From: Brachycybe producta
Taxonomy: Eukaryota > Arthropoda > Diplopoda > Playtdesmida > Andrognathidae
Reading direction: 5' to 3'
Assembly (NCBI GenBank): GCA_036925085.1
Contig: JAUPFP010000029.1
Location: 2,060,501-2,124,500 of the forward strand
Length of the DNA stretch: 64,000 bases
Below the pieces are notes generated by a model that was not told the origin of the DNA, did no database searches, and saw only the letters and a program-made list of their open reading frames with translations. Both the position numbers and the translations under genes were made by a program. Shown in pieces: positions 1 to 8,717 of this stretch (positions are counted from its first letter, which is position 1; each line of letters begins with the position of its first letter).

Positions 1-345
1 AGAACTCTTGAATACAGTGGGCAACACTTGTGACGTCAGTGGGTTATGACCAAAAATGCTAGAGGCTTGTGTCATTTTGTCTTGTCCGAATGAAACGGGG
101 GATAATAACGAAAGTACTTAGGGTGGTAACCTATTGTTTTAAGCTGTTTATAGCACTGTTTCCACTCAAGACTCATGAGATTTAACGTGGCCTTTGACAA
201 CTCATAGATCTAATGAGTTTTGAGTGGAAACAATACTTCACAGTTTAAACCTGACAATTCAGTCAAAATGACACAAGCCAAGCTTTTTTGATCAACCGCA
301 GCTGACGTCGCAGGTGTTTCGACTGTATTCAAGAGTCCGAGTGGA
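1..345. repeat. Fold-back element, left end possibly cut
   Basis: The left arm (CTTGAATACAGTGG...GTGACGTCAG...GGCTTGTGTCATTTTG) is repeated inverted at about 265-345, and a smaller inverted pair (GACTCATGAG / CTAATGAGTTTTGAGTGG) forms the centre. A degenerate extra end lies near 380-445. Confidence 0.7.
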
Positions 346-477
346 AATGTACCCTTAAGAACTTTTGCTGTGTTCCCTCTTTTACTATCAGTCAATATAG
401 TACACGCTAAACTTTTTGGTCAACCCGACTGTATTTCAGTCAAAAAAAATCCGATCTAGTTTTGTATATTTGATTGG

Positions 478-493
478 AGGGGGGGGGGGGGGG
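478..493. repeat. Poly(G) run
   Basis: An uninterrupted guanine run in AT-rich DNA. Similar G or C homopolymers occur near 10671, 16660, 24593, 48955, 53852, 57024, 58394 and 60830. Confidence 0.9.
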
Positions 494-1052
494 TTCATAT
501 GATAAATTTCATTCTAATGGATGTGAAAATAGTTGCAATTAACACAAACACACAAAAGTATTGTCTGTAATTCTGTATGTGTTTGTGAGTGTGCTGGTTG
601 GATGTAAAATTAGGAGGATCTATTAGATATATAATACAAACCTTGTAATACTATAAACCAAATTAAAGAAGTGGAGAGAAAAAAAATGGAGAAATAGCAA
701 AAGTTCTTTTCACTTGTGAGTTTTATTTGTTAAATGAATTACATCATTGTTGTTATTGCTGTTGTTCTTCTATTATAATAATAATAATAATAATAATAAT
801 GATGATGATAATGTTATCAATGAGTGAGTGCGTGAGAGAGAGATATATATAGAGAAAGTGAATATAATATATATATTTTCAAAGCTTCTCAAAATTGTTC
901 ATCATTAGGAAAGCCTGATTTCCCAAGAGTCTCTTCTCTCCAAGCTTGAAATTAATTCTAACACAATCATCCTTTGCATTTGTAATTTTATAATATCATG
1001 TTTACTGGATTGATATGGGGGGGGAGAGAACGAGAGAGATATACTGTGTATA

Positions 1053-1243
1053 TGTTACTGTCAATCTGCAGATTGTCTAGGCAATCTGCACAACAACTAA
1101 CCTGCTAGTGAATCAATCTGCAAAATTCAATACATTTTAGGTGTTGAATTTTGCAGATTCACTAGAAGGTTGATTGTTTTGCAGATTGCCTAGGCAATCT
1201 GCAAATTAACTGATTCCGCAGATTGACAGTAACATATATATAG
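1053..1243. repeat. Fold-back element with ATATGTTACTGTCAATCTGC ends
   Basis: TIRs of about 20 bases (TGTTACTGTCAATCTGC and inverse) enclose repeated GCAATCTGC / GCAGATTG boxes in both orientations. It sits between (GA)n/(TA)n tracts. Confidence 0.75.
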
Positions 1244-1411
1244 AGAGAGAGAGAGAGACCTCATAAAACTAAACAAAAAAAACGGCAGAAGGAAATTTCC
1301 CCAAAACTTAATAAGTTAAAATGTTTAAAAAACAATAACTACAACTTCTGATTAATCGTTTGATCTCATTTACTAGTTGTCAACTCGAGATTACTGGTTG
1401 GATTATTACTT

Positions 1412-1795
1412 ATGATGGGTTTATGGAACAGGTGATTTACGAACTCTTCGATTATTTTTTTTTCCTTCTGTCTTTCAGAAGAGCAAAATTTAAGAAAAAC
1501 AAGCAGAGTGTGTTTTAGAAACTAGAAAAGTAGCTCTGTCACTTAACGAATATTTTCATGTTGATATTTTCCTAAATATAACTTTTTTTATAAACCAAAA
1601 TTTAAAAAAAATATTTAAAAAGAGATTTAAAAAGTTGGATCAATTTCAACCTGACATAAAAACCTTATTTTGAAAGATAAGTAGATTGCGAGCTACCCCC
1701 TTTCTAGTTTCTAAAACACTTTCTAGTTTGCTGCTCTTGTAAGATAAAATAATAAAAGAGTTCTAAAATCAGCTGTTCATAAACCAACTTAATAA
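1412..1795. repeat. Family B fold-back, copy 1 (family description)
   Basis: Family B is the commonest repeat here. Full copies run from TTAAGATGGTTTATGAACAG through GATTATTCTGTCTTTCAG, GTTTTAGAAACTAGAA and GCTCAATCACTTAA to ATCTTTCAAAATAAACTTTT, then the same blocks inverted. Arms are about 150 bases, imperfect, with a short AT-rich centre. This copy has both arms and both ends. Confidence 0.75.
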
Positions 1796-1798
1796 CGA

Positions 1799-2124
1799 GG
1801 GCTCGGATTTTGATGCAATAATAACAAAGCAAATGTTTCTTAATTTGTGGCCCAATTGAAAATTGTAAAATCATCCTCCTCAATTATCATCATCATTAGA
1901 GCCACTTGCAATTATTTTTTTCTAAATTAACACTGGTTAGAGGCTAGAACTCTAGTTGACAACTAATAGCAACTAGACATCTAGCCTCTTTAACCAGCCT
2001 TTTCTGATTAAAAAAAAACAACTTAATTGCAGTTACTCTGATGATGATGATGATTACTTCACAATTGGCTCTTCAGCCACAGATTGAGAAACAGTTTGCT
2101 TGATACTGCATAAAAATCCGAGCT
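1799..2124. repeat. Family C fold-back, copy 1 (family description)
   Basis: Family C has ends GCTCGGATTTTGATGCAATA / inverse, a sub-terminal AAGCAAATGTTTCTCAATTT block and a central hairpin with GTTAGAGGCTAGAACTCTAG arms. It sits directly against family B copy 1 and includes ATGATG microsatellite. Confidence 0.75.
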
Positions 2125-2189
2125 TTATTAATCACACACAAGGACAAAAACAAGGACTCATTTCTTGTACGATTCTAGTCCAGACCTTG

Positions 2190-2395
2190 TTTTTTACAGC
2201 GGTACTGTACCCAGCGGTAAAATTTTGTTGGCCCCACGTTTTTAGGAGCGTCAGACCAAATATCAACCACTTAGAAATTGATAAGGGCGGGGCATGTGAC
2301 ATCAGATCAAGTAAGAAACCAATTAGAAATTGATGACGCTCATAAAAGGACGGGGTCAACAACATTTTTACTGCTGGGCAGAGATGCCTGTGTTT
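2190..2395. repeat. Family A fold-back, diverged copy
   Basis: Keeps the core boxes (GCGTCAGACCAAATATCAACCA, AATTGATAAGGGCGGGGCAT, GTGACATCAG) and a terminal GCCTGTG. Ends are degraded. Confidence 0.6.
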
Positions 2396-2468
2396 TTTTT
2401 TTCTTTTTATTCTGTAAATGTTTATATTTTGTTTCTAAAAAATGTTATAAATTTAAATATTTGAACAG

Positions 2469-2660
2469 ATAACTTTGGAATCGGACGTAATAATTATGAA
2501 ACATTTGCCAGTAGCAACAGTTACATCATCTCCAAGGACGACAACGACGACGACGCAACAAGCGGATAAAGTTTATCAGTTGTGTTCTTGTTTAAATGGA
2601 CGTTTGTTTTTAGCGCCATCTAACGGACATTGTCAAGGAGACACCACCATTTGTAAATAA
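2469..2660 (+). CDS. Terminal exon of an unrecognised plus-strand gene
   Basis: A T-rich tract ending TATTTGAACAG at 2468 gives a good acceptor. The exon reads ITLESDVIIMKHLPVATVT, a short threonine-rich run, then DKVYQLCSCLNGRLFLAPSN, GHCQGDTTICK and TAA. AATAAA follows about 100 bases later. Four cysteines (C-x-C, then C, then C) and an NGR/NGH-rich end suggest an extracellular or secreted C-terminus. I do not recognise the family. Codon use looks protein-like compared with the surroundings. Upstream exons must lie left of the window, since 1-2400 is filled with repeats. If the acceptor is wrong, the ORF could be shorter. Confidence 0.55.
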   Translation: MTLESDVIIMKHLPVATVTSSPRTTTTTTQQADKVYQLCSCLNGRLFLAPSNGHCQGDTTICK

Positions 2661-2761
2661 CGGTAGAAGAAATAGAAGTGAAAAAAACCTCCCCTCATCA
2701 TATCAACCCCCCGACTAACCATTAAGACAATAATTTCGATATTATAGTTTTTTATATGAAA

Positions 2762-2771
2762 AATAAATAAA
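2762..2771 (+). terminator. Poly(A) signal of the plus-strand gene
   Basis: Two overlapping AATAAA hexamers about 100 bases after the TAA of the exon at 2469-2660, in an A-rich stretch. The spacing fits a short 3' UTR. Confidence 0.5.
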
Positions 2772-3261
2772 AAACACATCTTCAAAAACAGAAAATTGAA
2801 ACAATGGTTTTTTTTTAATTAATTTAAAAAAAAACCTGTGAAATTCAGAAGACGAAAAAAAAAAACCCGCCAAAATATCCAGAATCCTTCCAAGTTTGTG
2901 AATGAAGTGATAATAATTGATATTATGCATCAAACAAATTCGTAAAAAATCAGAAAAGGAAAGGAATACGAGAAATTATAATAATTATAATTACTAATTA
3001 AATAAAAATCAACGGGGGACCGCGTGGCTGAAATTTCTTTCAGTGTGTTTTATATTATTATTAAATAATCGTGTATAATTAATGAAATAATTGATTAACA
3101 AAAAAAAATTGTTAGACTCGTAATTAGTAAACTAAAATAGATTACTAACAAAGAAATTTAAAAAAAAAACTAAGCGAAAGTTAGAAATTGAAAATATTTT
3201 ATAATAAATTATATGTGGTGAATATTAAGACCAAAAGAATTACGTTTTTTTTGCAATCAAA

Positions 3262-3500
3262 AGAAGCTGGTTAGAGGCTAGAGTTGAACTTACAACCCTA
3301 ATACAGTCCTACTTTAAATTCTAGGACAAAAAAGTCTTCTAGCCTCTAACCTGACTTTTTGATTGCAAAAACATTAATTATTTTTGCCTTAGTGATGAAT
3401 ATTAAGGCTAAAAAATTATACGTTTTTCAATCACTTGAGACTGTTTAGAGGCTAGTATACAATCTTGCAACTTAGCTTCTTTACTGGTTGAAAAATGCGT
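3262..3500. repeat. Two family C central hairpins without outer ends
   Basis: GTTAGAGGCTAGAGTTG...CTTCTAGCCTCTAACC at 3270-3355, and a second, shorter one with GTTTAGAGGCTAG at 3430-3480. Each is flanked by ACGTTTTT...AATCA / inverse, so they may be a C-derived subfamily. Confidence 0.55.
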
Positions 3501-3662
3501 AATTCTTTTGGCCTTAATAATGATGATGATGATTTTTGAACGTTGAAATTATGTCCAGAATAAATGTAAAGGCTAAAGAAAGATGCAGCGCCATCTATGA
3601 ACTATAATGTGAAGGATTAAGGTGGTTATTCCATCAGCAATTCAAAGAATTTTTTGACAAAG

Positions 3663-3688
3663 TTTTTTTTTTTTTAAAAAAAAAAAAA
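3663..3688. repeat. T13-A13 mirror junction
   Basis: Thirteen T followed directly by thirteen A. Similar T(n)A(n) junctions recur near 4003, 18897, 18930, 22141, 31262, 40145, 56191, 57743 and 58526. Confidence 0.85.
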
Positions 3689-3714
3689 GAAGTAACTTGA
3701 AAAACAAATTTGAA

Positions 3715-3870
3715 AGTCTTATTATAAACTAGAAGTGTAAGCGAATGTTTAACTTTGAATCATAAAGAAATAAATAAAGTTAAAAATAAACTTTTTATGG
3801 CGGTTTGAAAAAATGTTCACATTCTGAACCCTTTCAAACTACCATAAAGTTTATTTTGAAAGATACTTCG
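3715..3870. repeat. Family B, reduced copy
   Basis: Holds only the inner arms: AAAATAAACTTTTTATGG and ACCATAAAGTTTATTTTGAA around a short centre, with AACTAGAAG on one side. Confidence 0.55.
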
Positions 3871-4638
3871 TCATGAAAATACTTGTACAAAATTCGCCTG
3901 CTATTCTACTTTTTAACTAAACTTTGATTTTTTGTCTTATGCCAACTTTTATAATTGTTGATTTGCGTTTAGTCAGCATTTATTTCATCATGACGTCGAT
4001 TTTTTTTTAAAAAAAATCAGTCTTTCTGTGAAGTCACTAGTCAATTTGCGCAATAACTATAGGTTTAAGTAATGTGCAAAAATCCCTAAAACCAACAATC
4101 GTTAAGGCAATACTTAGATTGGTTTGTTGATAAATGTATTTTTGCACAATGCCTTAAACGTTAGTCAATATGTATATTTAACACCGAAATTGGTGGTATT
4201 GCAAATTGACTAAACTGGTAATTTTGCACAATGACTGATTTTTTCACTTTGGTAACATGTGAGGTCCATTAGTTACCGTACTGTTTTGAGCCACATGTTA
4301 ATTTTTATTAATGAAAAGTAGTAAAATAAGAAAAACTGCAATTTGGTCAGTTGTTTTTTCAGTGTATATTTGCTCATAAATAAATAACTTAGTTGTACGA
4401 AGAAGAAAAAAAACACCTAACTCAGTTATCAATTGAGTTAATTGCCTTTAAAAAAATGTGTTCTTTTTATTTGGATTAATTTTAAGTATTTTGTTAAATT
4501 AAAAATTGTGAATAATAAAATTTATCTTTTATTGGCGCATTGAGAAAAGAAATATTTGAAGAAGAAAAGAAATTGATTGATTAAAAAATGCGTGTTGTTA
4601 TTTATTTGCAGTTGTGTTTGCTTACGGCTAAAAAAAAA

Positions 4639-4749
4639 CAGATACAATGACCCCAGGACCCCGAATTCCACAACCGAGGCGTCGACATTATCTTTTCTAA
4701 TGTCGACGCCTCGGTTGTGGAATTCCGGGTCCTGGGGTCATTGTATCTG
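4639..4749. repeat. 52-bp near-perfect GC-rich palindrome with 7-base loop
   Basis: The arm at 4639-4690 (starting CAGATACAATGACCCCAGG, ending GAGGCGTCGACATTA) is repeated inverted at 4698-4749 with one mismatch, at the CCCCGAA/CCCGGAA position. The loop is TCTTTTC. The arms are 28 of 52 G/C, far above the surroundings. There are no TIR-like ends or target duplication, and no second copy in the window. Confidence 0.9.
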
Positions 4750-4977
4750 ACCTCGATGTTGAAAGGGACATTAAATAAGTTCCTAATAACCTTTGTAATT
4801 ATCATTTAATTAGCATTCATAGAAATGACATTTCTTATTGAAAGTCAATGTCAATGTCGTATTCTTAATGAGCGCCAAAATGAACCTATGACCTCTTCGA
4901 AGATTCAATGAGTTTCTTTTTCCAACACTTTCATCCTCCATCCCCCCTTTCAAAACACATTTCCCAGTAAAACTTAC

Positions 4978-5155
4978 CAATTTCTGCACAATAAAACATC
5001 TTACGAACGACTTTATAACTTATTATCGCGTAACTAACACTTATTTCACTGATATATTACAATTGAAAACACTTTAAACGACGAAGAATTGAAACGCGAG
5101 AAAAAACAACAACATTCGTAGACCCGCCATTTTCACTACAGACGACTGACGTCAC
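4978..5155 (-). other. Candidate 5' exon of a minus-strand transcript with short uORF
   Basis: Reading leftward from the CRE/ETS cluster there is a consensus donor ATTG|GTAAGT at 4978. Two ATGs precede it. The first, in AAAATGGCGGG, opens an 18-codon ORF, MAGLRMLLFFLAFQFFVV then stop, resembling a signal peptide. The second opens MFYCAEI and stays open across the donor in phase 1. This could be a 5' UTR exon with a uORF or a first coding exon. I could not find the next exon to the left. Confidence 0.35.
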
Positions 5156-5480
5156 GAACAAAAACCGGAAGTTGTTCAAGTATAAATTGTCACTAATAAG
5201 ACAATCCTAAGACGCCATTTTGGTTCCATAGCATACGACAACCCCAATTGAAACCAATGGTACTCGTTACGTCACCTACGTGTAATCTCCTCATCTCGAG
5301 TTCAGTCTCAAAATGCAAGTAATAACAATTATTCATTTTTAAAATCTTTTAACGAAAATCATTATTATTGAAACCAATTATTTTAAATCGCAATACAATT
5401 ATTATGTTTAACTATATGAAAATACCGTATTACAATTAATTCTAAGAGTAACGAATAAGGACTCAAAATGGCGACATCAC
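5095..5480. promoter_or_regulatory. Promoter-like cluster of CRE, ETS and ATGGCGG motifs
   Basis: Within about 380 bases there is a full TGACGTCA (CRE), an adjacent ACCGGAAGT (ETS site), and three copies of the ATGGCG box typical of YY1/TISU elements in short-5'UTR housekeeping promoters (minus strand near 5130 and 5210, plus strand near 5467). A further ACGTCA-type box sits near 5270. The segment is less AT-rich than its surroundings and is not one of the recognised repeats. It could be bidirectional. Confidence 0.45.
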
Positions 5481-5569
5481 TCAACAGATGACGGTGACAC
5501 GTTCTTCACTTCTCACACACACACACATCCCTGGTTCAATATAGGAGTGCGCCACCTACAGTTGATAAG

Positions 5570-5759
5570 AACAGGCATCTGTAGAAAGCTTCAGAATTTC
5601 TTCACCCTTTTAGGAGTGTCATCAATTTTTAATTGGTTTGTTACTGGGTCTGATGTCACATGCCCCGCCCTTTTTATTTTTAATTGGTTGATATTTGGTC
5701 TGACGCTCATAAAAGGGCGGCACCAAAGAAATTCTGAAGCTGTCTACAGATGCCTGTTG
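5570..5759. repeat. Family A fold-back, diverged copy
   Basis: ACAGGCATCTGTAGAAAGCT and its inverse at the ends, with CATGCCCCGCCCTTTT and AAAAGGGCGG boxes inside. Confidence 0.75.
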
Positions 5760-6619
5760 AAAACAGGCAGATCGTCTGCAACGAAGACTTAATAACTAAT
5801 ATTAAAATAACTAAAAATAAAACAATTAAAATGAAATAAAAGCAGATAGTGGAAATTTATTTGTAGTTATTATTATTAAAATCACATTGCAATTATTGTC
5901 AATAAAAAGCATTTTCCTCTCTCTCTCTCTCTCTCTCGCTTTTTTTTTTTTTTCTTCTTCAATATTGTATACATTTTTACAGGGTGTTTCTAAAAGTCCA
6001 AACTCAAATAACCTCAATTTTGAATTAAAAAGGCAGCAATTCTATCTATATTGATCTCTTTCAATTTACAAACTGAAGAAAATCATTTCTTCGTTAAGTG
6101 CGTTTGACATATAAAATTAATAATAAAGTTAATGAAACAATTTTTTTCTCGCAAGTTAAGACAAAAAAAGAGACTATAATTAATGCCAAAGAGCTTCTAC
6201 GACTTATGAGACACACTGTATAACGTAGAAATCGTTAATTACATTTTTTATAACACCAATAAATAATATTTTCTCATTTTTTTTCTTCTCTAATTTACAC
6301 AAAGCACAACTTCCACAACAAAATTAATTAATTTTTTTCTGTACACAAAAATGAATTCAACTAAAATATTCGTTTTTAAAAAAATTAAAGATTTTTTTAA
6401 GACTACAAATAAATGAAAGGTTTTTTTTTAACTAATTAAAACAAAATCATTTGAAAATCGATGGCACATTTGATTAAATCACTATATTTATATTATTAAA
6501 TTATCTTTTTTTCTTCGTAAGATGTTTTTCTAAATTAACTTAAGATTAAGTACATTACAAATAAAAATAAAAGCACAATCAAAATTTGCATGAAATTAAT
6601 TACAAACCAAAGTCATTTT

Positions 6620-6915
6620 TTCCGTTTAATTCGATTGAATCAATCAAAATGAACCAGTATCAAAACGCGTGAATAGAAATTCAATCAATTCGACAATTCA
6701 AGAAAATAAATCCAATTCTACTTCTGATTTATATCAGTTGAAACTTAAGAACTGAACCATCATAAACGTCAAGACTCATCGATTCAATTATATATAACCT
6801 CTCTTCATTTGACGTAATTTTGAAGCGACTATAAACAGAAAATGAACCCAATATTCAAATGAGTCAATCAATGTGACTGATTCAATCGAATTGATAAACT
6901 AAACGCGGCTTTAGA
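6620..6915. repeat. Fold-back element with TCGATTGAATCAATC arms
   Basis: TTTAATTCGATTGAATCAAT near 6625 is mirrored by TGATTCAATCGAATTGATAA near 6877. Further pairs inside (GAATAGAAATTC, TTCAATTATA) are imperfect. Confidence 0.55.
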
Positions 6916-7502
6916 AACTCAGAAATGAAATGAAAAGTTAATTATCGCAGTTCGATAACTCACAAAACAGCTGCATGGTTATCTTTAAAACACGTTGATA
7001 ATCTTGAAAAATAAATTCGTCTGAAACTCTCAAAAAAATGCGCCAGCTCTAAACAGAAAAAAAAGTTACACAATGAAAAAAGAAACTTTTTAAAACAATC
7101 GTTTAGAGAAACAAAAAGAAAAACGAATCAAATTAGTAATTACGTTGTTGTACCCGTTTTCAATAAAGAGATAAACCTTTTTTTTTTCATTTAAAAAAAG
7201 TTAAAATTCTATGACAAACATTGTTAAAATCGAAAATACTGTTTTCAAAACCAGAAAATTAAAATAAAAGAATGTTAATGATTCGTTAGTTCCATTTCGA
7301 GAAGAAGAAGAAGAAGATTAAAAAAATCTTCAGTGTGGTTTGGTCTTTTCGGTGAAATCTCCTTAGCAACAATCTTCTAATTGAATTTTTTTCATCACGG
7401 ATGAACTTTCAAATTGTTGCATAACGTATATTTATATATTATTTACATGAAGACACACGAATAACCATTTTACGGGAAAAAAAAGACCATCTTCGACGCT
7501 TA

Positions 7503-7547
7503 TCAGTACGTCTTTTCGAAATCCATGTCCTTCAGAACTTTTTTCTC
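7503..7547 (-). CDS. Possible alternative last exon of MGAT4
   Basis: On the minus strand an AACAG acceptor is followed by an open phase-0 stretch encoding EKKVLKDMDFEKTY and TGA. Phase 0 is what the optional donor at 8453 (after WVILSE) would need, giving a tail of a length similar to vertebrate MGAT4 ends. The pyrimidine tract is weak and I see no clear poly(A) signal soon after it. It may be chance. Confidence 0.22.
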   Translation of the reverse strand, partial: EKKVLKDMDFEKTY

Positions 7548-7873
7548 CTGTTTTGAACGCAAAATTCCTCGCCACTCTCAAAACAAAATAACTACTGTCA
7601 GCAAAAGAAGTAAAACACTAGTTAAGTCACACAATGTCGTAAAGTTGATTAAATGATTATTTTTTTTTCCTCCGACTACTCTTGCGGTGAAAATTTAAGG
7701 CTCGTATTGGTTCCCTTTTTTCTTTACAAATGTTCTACAGATACGTGACCGAAAAAAAAAAAGGTCACCTAGTATTCTGTTGTCCTAAATGCTCTTTTGC
7801 AGGAACTAAGTGAATCTGGAAAAAAAAACGAAAATCAACCATGTAATAAAATCATCACACTTAAATAACCTTA

Positions 7874-8134
7874 AACCGGGTATTCACCAAAAAAGCGAAC
7901 AAGAGCGATCGGACATTTTCACTCTAATCGTCTGGTGAGTACCGGTTAGCGAGCGAGCAAATGTTCGCTCGCTCGTGTTAAAGAAAATAGTTCGTTGTTT
8001 AGTGTGGACGGTAATTACTGTATTATAGAAATGCTCCTGTACGGACGCAAGGTGAGCATTTCAAGTTAACACTAGCAAACATCAGCGATCACGAGCAAAT
8101 GTTTGCTCCTTTAGTGAATACCCGGCTTTAGACA
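7874..8134. repeat. Fold-back element with TTAAACCGGGTATTCACC ends
   Basis: TTAAACCGGGTATTCAC at the left and GTGAATACCCGGCTTTAG at the right, with GAGCGATCG / GCGATCACGAGC and AAATGTTCGCTCG / GAGCAAATGTTTGCTC blocks within. Lies in the stretch downstream of the MGAT4 stop. Confidence 0.75.
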
Positions 8135-8404
8135 CTCCAGAGTTGCACGTGTCAATGTGACGTATGGCAATATTGTGGTTCTAAAGTTACTCAAAGCGCA
8201 AATAAACGGCAATTTGAAACGTCATGAAATTTACTTAATACCTGAAGAACACATTAAATACATTCACTGTGTTCATAAAGCTGAAAGACGTTCCTAAAGA
8301 ATCAAAAGGTTGCCATCAAAATGACCTATTTGAGGTCATTCACCTTTAACACGGGTTACGCGCTCATGACGTCCCATGTAGGCACGTGCAACACTGACAT
8401 GTAT

Positions 8405-8717
8405 TTAGGATCTTATGAGATAAATTGGATGTATGTTTTTTGAACTACAAACCTCACTTAAAATAACCCAACTATCACTCTCACTCTGTACCCTCAAACG
8501 AACTACGGACAAGAGTTCGCTCGACGCCGGCACGAGTGTGTCTTGTGCTAAACCAGCATCGTTGAATCGTCCAATTACATAGAATCCGTCTGGTGTCATT
8601 GGATAGACGGAACCTAAAGTAGAAATGGCCGATACGTTGTTCTTTGGAAGGACTTCGACGCTCGTATTATAGAATTTGTCGTTGGGATGTTCGACATTTC
8701 CACTGCGAAACAAAAAA
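8405..8717 (-). CDS. MGAT4: MGAT4 coding segment 11: end of lectin-like domain and stop
   Basis: 313 nt including TAA at 8405-8407. Encodes [20 protein letters not shown] (an NTS sequon lies inside), then [14 protein letters not shown] and WVILSEV, and runs on to [13 protein letters not shown] before the stop. The family normally ends a few residues after the ILSE/ILNE motif. A usable donor (GAG|GTTTGT) occurs right after that glutamate at 8453, and no AATAAA is obvious for the next several hundred bases. The true last exon might therefore lie further left. Confidence 0.9.

Larger units (their letters stand above)
2772..4977. other. Non-coding stretch between plus-strand gene end and 5' exon
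   Basis: Very AT-rich, with two C-type hairpins, one reduced family B copy and the palindrome at 4639. Near 4035-4215 are several TTTGCACAATGAC / GTCAATTTGCGCAA boxes in both orientations. No exon supported. Confidence 0.6.
5760..8404. other. Non-coding stretch downstream of MGAT4
   Basis: AT-rich. Holds a fold-back at 6620, another at 7874, and the doubtful exon at 7503. The 3' UTR of MGAT4 must start at 8404, but no poly(A) signal near it is obvious. Confidence 0.5.
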
